From positions 2,081,501 through 2,145,500 of the forward strand of contig NZ_CP132542.1 in the NCBI RefSeq assembly GCF_030845175.1: 64,000 nucleotides of DNA, in the 5' to 3' direction. Positions 44,894 through 53,289 of this stretch are shown one piece after another (positions within the stretch are counted from its first letter, which is position 1; every line of letters starts with the position of its first letter). Position numbers and translations under genes: made by a program. This DNA is from Coralliovum pocilloporae. GTDB taxonomy: Bacteria > Pseudomonadota > Alphaproteobacteria > Rhizobiales > Cohaesibacteraceae. The notes beneath the pieces were generated by a model. It worked only from the letters and a program-made list of their open reading frames with translations. It searched no databases and had not been told where the DNA came from.

Positions 44894-45865
44894 TTACACC
44901 CTGAGGCCGGGAGCAGGGCGTTCAGCCAGAACCGGGGACCGGAACTGAAAGAGGGCTGCAGGCCGCCCGCCGGTGGCTGTGGATGTCTGGCCTGTTGGTT
45001 CCACCAGCTCGGTGTTCTCCACCAGGCGTCTGAAATTCTGTTTGTGCAGAACGCGTCCTGAAATGGATTCCACAATCTGCTGCAGCTCAGTCAGGGTAAA
45101 GGCCTCCGGCATCAGCTCGAACACGACAGGTCTGTATTTCAGCTTGCTGCGGAGACGGGCCATGGCTGTGGCCAGAATGCGCCTGTGGTCATGCTGCATG
45201 CTGTGTCCGAGATCCGGGCGATCCTCGCGGTCGATGGCAACCGGTCGTCCGTCGCGTACGGCCTCATCCACTAGACCGGCTTCATACAGCAGCTCGTAAC
45301 GCTCTAGGACACGTTCTTCATCAAAGGCGATCGTGTCTGACCCGAAGGCCAATGCCAGCCGTTGGGCTCGCCCGAGCGCGCGGGGAGGCTGGTCGGTTGA
45401 TGGTGGCTGGCTGCTCCACTCTTCAAGCTTAGGAAGGATGACCTGGTCCAGAATTTTCGGGCGGCCATTCCGCCAGTCCTCCCAGGGGAAATACCGGTAC
45501 CAGGGCTGCCATTGTGCGCCATGCGCAAGAGCACTTGTTGAGGTCTCATCAGAGTAACGTGTCAGTGCGAGATAACCGACAGAGACCATATGGTGTTCCG
45601 CCTCCGCGGAAATGGCATGTCGTCCCCGGTCCCCGAACGTATAGAGCTGCTCCACATAACCGAGCGGCAGAGCGGTCTGTTCAGCCACCCAGGCCCGGAG
45701 GCCGGTTTCAAGGGTTCTGTGCTCAAGAGGATTGAACGGCCCGAAGGGCAGGGCGGTGTCTGATGAGGATGTCTCATCTGCAGGAGGAGCGGCCAGAATA
45801 TGCGGTTGTCCGTCCCTTACGGTGACGATGGCAGCATTCAGGCCAATCTCAACAGGAAGTGCCAT
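44894..45865 (-). CDS. Nudix-fold/winged-helix regulator, NrtR/NadQ type
   Basis: Probable transcription regulator of NAD metabolism, about 323 residues. The N-terminal Nudix-like domain (about 5-160) has a degenerate box (PLEHRTLETGLRAWVAEQT), suggesting ligand binding rather than hydrolysis. The C-terminal winged helix (about 240-315) reads FTLTELQQIVESI...RVLHKQNFRRLVEN with GGRPAALFQF, as in NrtR proteins. Start at 45865 (GGAGAT ahead). It overlaps the phosphatase gene by 17 nt. The palindrome before nadA (4505-4525) is a likely target; family assignment is from recall. Confidence 0.75.
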   Translation of the reverse strand: MALPVEIGLNAAIVTVRDGQPHILAAPPADETSSSDTALPFGPFNPLEHRTLETGLRAWVAEQTALPLGYVEQLYTFGDRGRHAISAEAEHHMVSVGYLALTRYSDETSTSALAHGAQWQPWYRYFPWEDWRNGRPKILDQVILPKLEEWSSQPPSTDQPPRALGRAQRLALAFGSDTIAFDEERVLERYELLYEAGLVDEAVRDGRPVAIDREDRPDLGHSMQHDHRRILATAMARLRSKLKYRPVVFELMPEAFTLTELQQIVESISGRVLHKQNFRRLVENTELVEPTGQTSTATGGRPAALFQFRSPVLAERPAPGLRV

Positions 45866-46409
45866 CAGGATCTCCTGCCGGAAGTGTGAAGACTTCACCC
45901 TCAAAGCAATCGGCACCGCGCCCGATCCGCTCTATGGCCCGTATCATGCGGCCGTTCCGGCCTAGGCGACCATCGGCCAGCCGGACCAGATGAGCGTTGG
46001 GGGTGGCAGAGGGGGACCTGTTTCTCAACATCTGTGCCAGGGTTTCCTCATCCTTGTCCGGGTTGAGAAGATTGGCTACGATATATGCCCCGGCTGTGGA
46101 GCGGGACACGCCAGCCCAGCAATGAACCAGCAGTGGCCCTGTCTGACTTCCTGTCTCATACCAGTCTCGGATGAACTCAAGCAGTGCCGTCATATGCTCG
46201 TCACTGGCAAAGACAAGGCCGGGCGTCGGGCTGGTGATGTCGTTGAAGGACAGGGTCAGATGATCTGCGTCCGTCAGGTGCTGCGGTCGTTCCACAAGCG
46301 TTCCCTCGCTCACAAGAGACAGCATGCGAGCAGGGCGATACTGTTCAGCGGTCTGCGCCAGCCTGGACAGGGGACAGACAACGATCTGCCTGTTTGAGGA
46401 AGCCGTCAC
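45849..46409 (-). CDS. Tyrosine/dual-specificity phosphatase-like protein
   Basis: 186 residues with the Cys phosphatase loop VHCWAGVSRSTAGAYIV (H-C-x5-R-S) and an upstream Asp-containing segment. Predicted to hydrolyse phospho-tyrosine or a small phosphorylated metabolite. It overlaps the HD hydrolase by 4 nt upstream and the Nudix regulator by 17 nt downstream, so the three are one transcription unit and probably one pathway. Confidence 0.85.
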   Translation of the reverse strand: MTASSNRQIVVCPLSRLAQTAEQYRPARMLSLVSEGTLVERPQHLTDADHLTLSFNDITSPTPGLVFASDEHMTALLEFIRDWYETGSQTGPLLVHCWAGVSRSTAGAYIVANLLNPDKDEETLAQMLRNRSPSATPNAHLVRLADGRLGRNGRMIRAIERIGRGADCFEGEVFTLPAGDPDGTSC

Positions 46410-47026
46410 GATGAACGCTCCTGACCCATGGCCTTCAGGAGACTGTGGAACCGTTCAAGGAAAGCGGCTTGAGCCTGGCCAGAGGGCAGGGGGTCAAGCC
46501 TGTAGCGATCCGGGTTGATGCCCCGCGGTCTGCCAAACAGTTTTGCTGCCTCAGTCTCGGCAAAGCCTGCCAGTTGCGTCGCTTCAAGATAGGCTGAGAT
46601 ATGGTCGGCCCGTTTGATATGGCTCTTGACCACCTGTGGCAGACTGGCTGGCAGGGCAAACCGGAGGTGAATGGCAGATTGCAGCCGGTCTTCCACAGCC
46701 TTGTAGCCACCGCCGACAACCGCCTTGAACGGTGAGATCATATCTCCGATCACATATTCGGGTCCGTCATGCAGCAGTGTGGCCAGTTGCCATTTTATCG
46801 GCCAGTCCGGTTTCAGATCGCAGGCAATTGCATCCACCAGCACGGAATGCTGGGCGACAGAAAAGGCGCTGTCTCCGTGTGTCTGTCCGTTCCAGCGGGC
46901 CACGCGCGCCAGGCCATGGGCAATGTCCTCTATCTCCACATCAAGCGGAGACGGGTCGAGAAGGTCCAGTCGTCTCCCCGATAACATGCGCTGCCAGGCG
47001 CGGCGGTCTTTTGATGCTGTGGCCAT
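46406..47026 (-). CDS. HD-domain phosphohydrolase, YfbR-like
   Basis: About 206 residues of the HD superfamily. Metal ligands: His in FSVAQHSVLVD, HD in LATLLHDGPEYVIGDM and a late Asp. YfbR-like proteins are 5'-nucleotidases for deoxynucleoside or other monophosphates. Start at ATG 47026, preceded by GGGGAA; the longer frame upstream has poor coding character. First gene of the HD-phosphatase-Nudix operon. Confidence 0.85.
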   Translation of the reverse strand: MATASKDRRAWQRMLSGRRLDLLDPSPLDVEIEDIAHGLARVARWNGQTHGDSAFSVAQHSVLVDAIACDLKPDWPIKWQLATLLHDGPEYVIGDMISPFKAVVGGGYKAVEDRLQSAIHLRFALPASLPQVVKSHIKRADHISAYLEATQLAGFAETEAAKLFGRPRGINPDRYRLDPLPSGQAQAAFLERFHSLLKAMGQERSS

Positions 47027-47146
47027 TGATTCCCCGTATGAGTAAGCAGAAAAGACCGTGCTTTTCTTTCCTGGGAGGGTCAAGAGGCAAAGACCGGTGG
47101 TCAAGATCGGAGGAATGCGGCATGGTGGTAAAAAAGGGAGTGAAAT

Positions 47147-48208
47147 ATGATCAGAACGGGTTTCAGAACGCTCATCAGCGCGCTTGCTTTCCTGGGCCTT
47201 GCAGAGGCGGCTTCTGCAGAAGGCATCAAGATGAATGTGCAATTGTTCGGCACAAAGGACCTTGAGGGGTTCGATGGCTGCCGGTTCGCGCTCTGGCAGC
47301 GGGGACGTAACCCGGAGAAGAATAAATATGCCTATGTGTTCTTCATGCCGTTCGGCGGGGATGGTGCTCCGCTTCCAGCCTGGGTGAAAACCAGTGGCAA
47401 GTTCTATGAACTGGAACGCCGTGCCGAGGATTTCGAACAGGTTGGCAATGTGGCCCGTAACAGCTTCTACAAGGATGCGAACGGTTCAACCGCGGCCCAT
47501 GTGGAGGTTTTCGAAGCGGAAGATACGGGCCGTGTGACGCGGATTACCAAAGCAGATGTCACGATTTACCGCTCAAAGAAACAGCCGTTCCGGGTCAATG
47601 CGGAAGGCATTATGGGATGTCCGGGCAGCCAGGATACTGGAGCGGATGCCAAAAGTGCATCAGGTGTATCCAGTACTCCGGCGGGGTACTCAGTGGCTGA
47701 CGCTATTTCTCTCGGCGCAGAGCAGACATTCGATGATCTGCGTTATATTCCCAGGCCTGTAAGGCAGGGCGTGCGCAACGAACTCTATAATCTTTGCGAT
47801 CTGGATGCGACGCCTCCCTTTGGCAGCAGCTACGAGATTTCAAGCGCTCTCACCCTGTGGCAGGTGCCCTGTTTCTCCGGTGCTTATCAAGGGGCATCGG
47901 TGTTTGCTGTCGTAACCAACAGCAATCCCAAGCATTTTGTCTTCCTGCCCCTGCAACAGCCGCCAGCGCTTCATGGCTCTGACAAATATGATGCCATGCT
48001 GGCGCAGATGGACACGAAAACCGGTATTCTGACCACAACCGAATTGAGCCGCGGTGTTGGCGATTGCGGCGTCTTCGCCCGCTATCAGCTTGTGGCGACA
48101 GAGGGCGAGGCGCTGGAATTCCGCATTCTGGAATATCGGGAAAAGCTGGACTGCGATGGGCGTGAAGAGGCGCCTGAAACCTGGCCGTTGGCCTGGTCTG
48201 CCCAGTAG
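47147..48208 (+). CDS. Exported DUF1176-like protein with extra N-terminal domain
   Basis: 353 residues, signal peptide cut near ASA-EG (about residue 24). The C-terminal half (about 180-353) looks like DUF1176: paired Cys, RGVGDCG and a closing LDCDG...WPLAWSA. The N-terminal half (about 25-160, starting MNVQLFGTKDLEGFDGCRF) is unlike the usual DUF1176 and I do not recognise it. Single gene, divergent from the HD hydrolase operon. Function unknown; periplasmic. Confidence 0.75.
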   Translation: MIRTGFRTLISALAFLGLAEAASAEGIKMNVQLFGTKDLEGFDGCRFALWQRGRNPEKNKYAYVFFMPFGGDGAPLPAWVKTSGKFYELERRAEDFEQVGNVARNSFYKDANGSTAAHVEVFEAEDTGRVTRITKADVTIYRSKKQPFRVNAEGIMGCPGSQDTGADAKSASGVSSTPAGYSVADAISLGAEQTFDDLRYIPRPVRQGVRNELYNLCDLDATPPFGSSYEISSALTLWQVPCFSGAYQGASVFAVVTNSNPKHFVFLPLQQPPALHGSDKYDAMLAQMDTKTGILTTTELSRGVGDCGVFARYQLVATEGEALEFRILEYREKLDCDGREEAPETWPLAWSAQ

Positions 48209-48254
48209 AGCAAGGTTGCGTTGAACGGGTTTGATGGGGCTCAGCCCCATCACT

Positions 48255-48956
48255 CTATTCCGGATAGAATGTTGCCCTGCCACGTTTGACATAATCCATC
48301 AGGAGAGGGTCATCGGCGACAAGCCTGCTGAGTGCGGTGCGCTCCGGGAAACCGGCCATTGTGCTCAGCATGGTCACCACGGTTATATCAGCTGCTGATG
48401 GCGTCTCGCCGAACAGGAACGGCTTGTCAGCAAGGAGATCGCGGATGGCATCGATGTCATGCCGGGCGCGGTCAAGCCGTTCTTCTTCCGAGTGGCGACC
48501 CATGCCCTGGGCTCTGGCCTGCTTGAACACATCCTTACGGATGAGGCCCGGCAGAAACAGACTGAGCGGGAAGGGCAGATGCGCAAAGAAGGTGGCCTTG
48601 ATGTGTTCCCAGCTCGCATCTCCCATCCAGCGGTCACTGAGAACGGCGAAATAGAGATGCTCTTCCACCATGCGGATGACAGCACGGCCCGTGGCCCGTT
48701 GTGAAGGTGTCAGCCCGGCATCAAAATCAATGCCGGTACGCTGTTCCAGATAGTCGCGGATCTGATCACTGTCCGGGATCAGTGTGCCGTTATCATCCAG
48801 AACGGGAAGCTTGGCCTTTGGCATCTTTCGAGGGTCATCCAGGTAGGAAACCTCCCAGTCGACCCCTGCCAGTTTGAGCATGCAGGCCGCCTTGACGCAA
48901 AAGGGGCTGCCGGACATCTCACCAAAGGCGGGACGAAATACAATAAGTTTCATCAT
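48255..48956 (-). CDS. Glutathione S-transferase family protein
   Basis: 233 residues with the thioredoxin-like N-terminal fold (GSPFCVKAACMLKLAGVDWE), the glutathione loop KLPVLDDNGTLIPDSDQI and a helical C-terminal domain (PSAADITVVTML). The FCVK motif places a Cys near the active site. Divergent from a WYL-type regulator at 49043, 86 nt away. Confidence 0.88.
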   Translation of the reverse strand: MMKLIVFRPAFGEMSGSPFCVKAACMLKLAGVDWEVSYLDDPRKMPKAKLPVLDDNGTLIPDSDQIRDYLEQRTGIDFDAGLTPSQRATGRAVIRMVEEHLYFAVLSDRWMGDASWEHIKATFFAHLPFPLSLFLPGLIRKDVFKQARAQGMGRHSEEERLDRARHDIDAIRDLLADKPFLFGETPSAADITVVTMLSTMAGFPERTALSRLVADDPLLMDYVKRGRATFYPE

Positions 48957-49042
48957 GATCGTTTCCTCAATCCTCTTCTGCGTTCTGGATAGCTGGTTTA
49001 TGCTGACACTTTCTGTCAGTAGAGAATTACATATTCAAAACT

Positions 49043-49726
49043 ATGTCACGAACCACACGCCTGCTCCAGCTCATGCATTTGCTCCGGATGCTCCCCAGCC
49101 CGGTTCGTGGCCAGGATCTGGCCTCGGAACTGGGCATATCGCTCCGATCAGTTTATCGCGACATTGAAACCCTGCGGCAGTCCGGCGCTGTCATCGACGG
49201 GGAGGCGGGATATGGTTATGTGCTGATCGAGGACCCGGCTCTGCCGCCCCTGATGTTCAGTCGTGAGGAAACCGAAGCCCTGGTGCTTGGTCTCCGGGAA
49301 GTGGGGGAGGTGGGCGACGAAAGCCTTGCAGCTGCTGCCGGCAGTGCCCTTGCCAAGCTGAAGGCCAGCCTGCCGGATCATGTGAGGCATCGACTGGAAC
49401 ACTCGGTGCTTCACGCCAAACGCTTTGCGCCGCGCCCGGAGGTGCGGATCGATATAGCCGCGCTCCGGGCTGCTATGTGGGATGAGATGATTGTCGAGAT
49501 TGGCTACTCAGATGGGCATGGGCGTGAGACCAGACGGATGATCAAGCCATTGTCCATTGTCTATCTGGATCGCGCCCAGATGCTCCTGGCCTGGTGTCTC
49601 CTGCGTTCAGCTTTTCGTGCCTTCCGGGTTGATCGCATACAGCAACTGTCTGTTACAAAAGACAGTTTCCGCCCCGCCCGGGTGGCGCTGCTGAAAGAAT
49701 GCCTGATCGCAGTTCGCGGAGATTGA
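49043..49726 (+). CDS. YafY-type HTH/WYL regulator
   Basis: 227 residues: N-terminal winged helix (GQDLASELGISLRSVYRDIETL) and a C-terminal WYL-like domain (MIKPLSIVYLDRAQMLLAWCLLR) that usually binds a small ligand. Divergent from the GST gene, which it may control. No partner domain or DNA-repair context. Confidence 0.88.
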   Translation: MSRTTRLLQLMHLLRMLPSPVRGQDLASELGISLRSVYRDIETLRQSGAVIDGEAGYGYVLIEDPALPPLMFSREETEALVLGLREVGEVGDESLAAAAGSALAKLKASLPDHVRHRLEHSVLHAKRFAPRPEVRIDIAALRAAMWDEMIVEIGYSDGHGRETRRMIKPLSIVYLDRAQMLLAWCLLRSAFRAFRVDRIQQLSVTKDSFRPARVALLKECLIAVRGD

Positions 49727-49794
49727 TATTAAATCTATTATGACAGTTATTTTTGTTATTAAAGGTTCTGTGAAAGATCTGTATCCACCCAACC

Positions 49795-49807
49795 TGCCAA
49801 ATTGGCA
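49795..49807. promoter_or_regulatory. 13-bp palindrome upstream of the aminotransferase gene
   Basis: TGCCAA-A-TTGGCA (49795-49807) lies 120 nt before tpa. Short but perfect; possible operator, not matched to a known regulator. Confidence 0.3.
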
Positions 49808-49926
49808 CCATTGAATGGGCCCAACTGGGGCCTTCCTTTCCCGAAATCTCTATGGACTGATAGATGCCAAGGATTGGATGCCAGCCGTACGTTTCGACGG
49901 CTGCGCAGACGGGTTAGGAAATCACA

Positions 49927-51312
49927 ATGGAACGTTCTGACGGATACAATGATTTTTCCGAAGTCATCGAGAATGACCGGGCACATGTCTGGCACCATCT
50001 GAGCCAGCACAAGAAGTATGAGACCGTTGATCCTCTGATGATCATTGAAGGCAAGGGCATGCGTGTCTGGGACGCAACAGGCAAAGAGCACCTTGATGCG
50101 GTCTCCGGCGGTGTCTGGACGGTCAATGTGGGCTATGGCCGCGAAAGCATTGCAGATGCGGTGCGTGACCAGCTGGTCAAGCTGAACTATTTCGCCAATT
50201 CCGCAGGCAATGTCCCTGGTGCCAATTTTGCCAAGGCTCTGATTGACAAGATGCCGGGGATGAGCCGGGTCTATTTTTCCAACTCCGGCTCAGAAGCCAA
50301 CGAGAAAGCTTACAAGATTGTCCGTCAGATTGCTCACAACAAATATGGCGGCAGGAAGCATAAGATCCTCTATCGGGAACGTGATTATCACGGCACGACC
50401 ATTGCCTGTCTCAGTTCAACCGGACAGCCTCAGCGTAAAGGGCAATATGGCCCGTTCACGCCGGGCTTCGTCGAGGTGCCCCATTGCTGCGAATATCGCT
50501 CCCAGTATGGTGATGTGGCTGACTATGGTGTTCGGGCTGCAAGAGCCATTGAAGATGTGATCCTGAGGGAAGGGCCGGATACGGTCGGAGCCATTGTTCT
50601 TGAGCCGATCACGGCAGGCGGTGGTGTGATCACTCCGCCGGAAGGTTATTGGGAGACGGTTCAGGAAATCTGCCGCAAGTACGATATCCTGCTGCATATT
50701 GATGAAGTTGTCTGTGGTCTCGGACGGACCGGCAAATGGTTCGGCTATCAGCACTACGGTATTCAGCCGGATATCGTCACCATGGCCAAGGGCGTTGCGT
50801 CCGGTTATGCGGCGATTTCCTGCACAGTGACAACCGAAGCTGTATTTGAGCAATTCAAGGCTGATCCCTCTGATCCAATGAGCTATTTCCGTGATATCTC
50901 CACTTTTGGCGGTTGCGCGGCAGGACCTGCGGCCGCACTCGAGAACATGCGGATCATCGAAGATGAGAACCTGCTCGAGAACACCACCAGAATGGGCGAA
51001 TATCTGCTTGGCCGATTGAACGAGCTGAAAGACAAGCACCCGATTATTGGTGATGTGCGCGGCAAGGGTCTGTTTGTGGGTGCAGAGCTTGTTGAAGATC
51101 GGGAGACCAAGAAGCCGGTTCATGAAAGTGTCACTCAGGCTATCCAGGGAGACTGTGCGGCCAATGGCGTTATCATCGGAGCGACAAATCGCAGCTTTGA
51201 TGAGTACAACAACACGCTTTGCCTGAGCCCGGCCCTGATCTGTACAAAGTCTGATCTGGACGAAATCGTCGATGCAATTGATGCAGCGATTACGCGGGTG
51301 ACATCCGCCTGA
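49927..51312 (+). CDS. tpa: Taurine-pyruvate aminotransferase
   Basis: PLP class III aminotransferase, 461 residues, that turns taurine and pyruvate into sulfoacetaldehyde and alanine. Closely like known Tpa: RAHVWHHLSQH, AVSGGVWTVNVGYGRESIA, GSEANEKAYKIVRQ, HIDEVVCGLGRTG with the PLP Asp, and MAKGVASGYAAISC with the PLP-binding Lys. GTTAGGAAAT precedes the start. Tpa in other alphaproteobacteria often sits with tauR, xsc or ald; here it stands alone. Other omega-amino-acid substrates cannot be excluded. Confidence 0.9.
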   Translation: MERSDGYNDFSEVIENDRAHVWHHLSQHKKYETVDPLMIIEGKGMRVWDATGKEHLDAVSGGVWTVNVGYGRESIADAVRDQLVKLNYFANSAGNVPGANFAKALIDKMPGMSRVYFSNSGSEANEKAYKIVRQIAHNKYGGRKHKILYRERDYHGTTIACLSSTGQPQRKGQYGPFTPGFVEVPHCCEYRSQYGDVADYGVRAARAIEDVILREGPDTVGAIVLEPITAGGGVITPPEGYWETVQEICRKYDILLHIDEVVCGLGRTGKWFGYQHYGIQPDIVTMAKGVASGYAAISCTVTTEAVFEQFKADPSDPMSYFRDISTFGGCAAGPAAALENMRIIEDENLLENTTRMGEYLLGRLNELKDKHPIIGDVRGKGLFVGAELVEDRETKKPVHESVTQAIQGDCAANGVIIGATNRSFDEYNNTLCLSPALICTKSDLDEIVDAIDAAITRVTSA

Positions 51313-51337
51313 CGGATATCGCCTTGAGCAACAGATA

Positions 51338-51371
51338 AACCGCCCGCGCTTTCACTTAAGCGCGGGCGGTT
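51338..51371. terminator. Bidirectional terminator, tpa / catalase-like gene
   Basis: AACCGCCCGCGCT (51338-51350) / AGCGCGGGCGGTT (51359-51371), 8-nt loop; lies between convergent genes. Confidence 0.9.
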
Positions 51372-51415
51372 GCGTTTATGGAGACATGCTGGAGCGGATG
51401 TCCTCCTGAAGCGTT

Positions 51416-52411
51416 CTATTCGCTGCGACGGGTCAGTGAGACCGCGTAGGAGGAGCTGCGGGCTTCCAGCATCGGATCGTCAGAGGGTTCAATCCCGTCC
51501 GGCAGTGCAAGCGGATCATAGACCTGACCCGTGCAGTCATTCGCAGACCCTTTTGTAACGTAGCTGTTTGCCACAAGGGTTCCGACTTTCATGGTTTCCC
51601 GATCATCCGGCCAGGCGATGTTAGCATTGTTAAGCGGGTCTCCCTCTTTGGGGAACTGAACCATGATGGACCAGCGAGCGGGTGCAGAAGTGACCCGGCC
51701 CTTGAATTCAGCCTCAAGAAAATCCTTCGGCATGGTTTTTTCCTGTTCCGCTGTAAGGCCCACATAGCCACCCTCAGGCTGGAAGACCCAGCGAACCGGA
51801 TGGGACTTGCCGTCCTGGCCCTCAAGATAGAAGGTGTGAATCATGAAGTAAGGCGTGCTTGCAACACTGGCAGGGGCCGGGCGGGCCTTGATGTATTTGC
51901 CGGTCTTCAGCGTGTGAGGATTGGCCTTGCTGTAAGCGTCAATCGCAGCCTTGTCCTTTTTGCCTGTCACAGGATCTTTGGCGCGAACCGTAAGGTACTC
52001 GACAAATTCTTCCGGTGTACTGGCAACAAACATGGGGACGTTCGACCCGGCCCAGTCCATGGTGTCATCATCCGGCAGCTCCATCTTGACGCCGATGCCG
52101 CGTGTGGATCGCGCACGGTCATCGGATGCAGGGTTGCCACCGCCATTGGAAAAGCGAATGGAGGCCTGATGCTGACCAGGCTGAAAAAGAGGTGAGGTGA
52201 AGCGCTGTCCGGCTTCGGCTGTCGGTTCAAGATACCCGGCAGCACAGAAGCCTTTCGCTCCTGATGCACGTTTTGCTGCATGACGCCCAAAAACGCCATT
52301 CAGCTTGTTGACGAGGACTTCTCCGTCAACCGGATTGGTTTCTTCAGCCTGGGCTGTCACACCTGTGGCTGCCAGCGCCAGACTACTCCATAAAAGAAAG
52401 GTTTTGCTCAT
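51416..52411 (-). CDS. Periplasmic catalase-like haem protein (SrpA type)
   Basis: 331 residues, signal peptide (MSKTFLLWSSLALAATGVTA). Catalase-fold core: FGRHAAKRASGAKGFCAAGYLEP, ASIRFSNGGGNP, TRGIGVKMELP and FYLEGQDGKSHPVRWVFQP. At the place where I would expect the distal His (N-H-A-K-G) the sequence reads S-G-A-K-G, so peroxidase activity is uncertain. Located alone, convergent with tpa and divergent from a GST gene. Confidence 0.85.
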   Translation of the reverse strand: MSKTFLLWSSLALAATGVTAQAEETNPVDGEVLVNKLNGVFGRHAAKRASGAKGFCAAGYLEPTAEAGQRFTSPLFQPGQHQASIRFSNGGGNPASDDRARSTRGIGVKMELPDDDTMDWAGSNVPMFVASTPEEFVEYLTVRAKDPVTGKKDKAAIDAYSKANPHTLKTGKYIKARPAPASVASTPYFMIHTFYLEGQDGKSHPVRWVFQPEGGYVGLTAEQEKTMPKDFLEAEFKGRVTSAPARWSIMVQFPKEGDPLNNANIAWPDDRETMKVGTLVANSYVTKGSANDCTGQVYDPLALPDGIEPSDDPMLEARSSSYAVSLTRRSE

Positions 52412-52581
52412 TGTTCGTTCGTCCCGACATACTATGAATTTTAGGTATCAAAATACCAATGCGAGGCTGTTACGTTAGAGTGATTGCTGCTTCAGGCTGA
52501 ATCAAAAAACTGTTTGTTTTGGGTCAGAATAAATGGAACAACTCGAGTGTTGCCAAAAGGCCTGAGATCGGACTAACGAAG

Positions 52582-53280
52582 ATGTATCAGCTTTATTTCG
52601 CGCCCGACAACGCATCAGTTATCGTTCGTATTGCACTTGAGGAAGCCGGGCTTGAATACCAGGACATCCTGGTTGACCGGGCGGTGGAAGAGCAGAAAAG
52701 CGAAGCCTATCGCGCACTCAATCCTGCAGGGCTGATTCCGGTTCTCATTATGGATGGGCAACCCGTTCATGAGACTGCGGCTATCCTTCTGGCACTGTCT
52801 GAACGTCATCATGTTCTAGGGCCGGGCCTGGGTGATGCCAACCGGAGTGAATTCCTCAAGTATTTGTTCTTCTTGAGTAATACGGTTCACATCGAGCTGC
52901 GTCAGATCTTCTATCCGCAGATTTTTGTTGGCAGTGACGGCACAATGATTGCGACCCTTCGTTCGCGTGCCAGAGCGCGGTTCCTTGAACACCTTGCCAT
53001 GCTCAACACACGGTACGAAACAGGCCCCGGGCCGTATCTTTACGGTGAGGCTCTGTCTGCGGTGGATATCTATCTGGCATTGTTTCTGCGTTGGGTGCAG
53101 CTTTATGGCGACGCGAAGGAATGGGTGTTTGATCTTGCGGAGTTTCCCTCACTCAAGCGGATGACTTCAGATTTCGAAACGCGCCCGGCTGTTATCCGAG
53201 CGTTCGGACAGGAAGGAATCCACCCGCCATTCATTGACAAACCGACGGGGCCGGACGGTTCTCGGGGGGCAGCTGTCTGA
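52582..53280 (+). CDS. Glutathione S-transferase family protein
   Basis: 232 residues: N-terminal thioredoxin-like fold (MYQLYFAPDNASVIVRIALEEAGLEY, LNPAGLIPVLIMDGQPVHETAAIL) and a helical C-terminal domain (ALSAVDIYLALFLRW). A Ser replaces Cys at the usual active-site position. Start at 52582, the first residue of the fold; the frame is open to 52519 but that part is not GST-like. Weak ribosome-binding site. Confidence 0.87.
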   Translation: MYQLYFAPDNASVIVRIALEEAGLEYQDILVDRAVEEQKSEAYRALNPAGLIPVLIMDGQPVHETAAILLALSERHHVLGPGLGDANRSEFLKYLFFLSNTVHIELRQIFYPQIFVGSDGTMIATLRSRARARFLEHLAMLNTRYETGPGPYLYGEALSAVDIYLALFLRWVQLYGDAKEWVFDLAEFPSLKRMTSDFETRPAVIRAFGQEGIHPPFIDKPTGPDGSRGAAV

Positions 53281-53289
53281 AGGTCAACG

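Noticed and set aside
44389-45075. 228-codon minus-strand ORF bridging the Nudix regulator and the HPr-kinase-like gene
   Set aside because: Overlaps both in another frame and has low-complexity, tryptophan-rich content.
52444-52457. Short dyad GGTAT-CAAA-ATACC between the SrpA-like and GST genes
   Set aside because: Five-base arms are too short to support an operator call alone.
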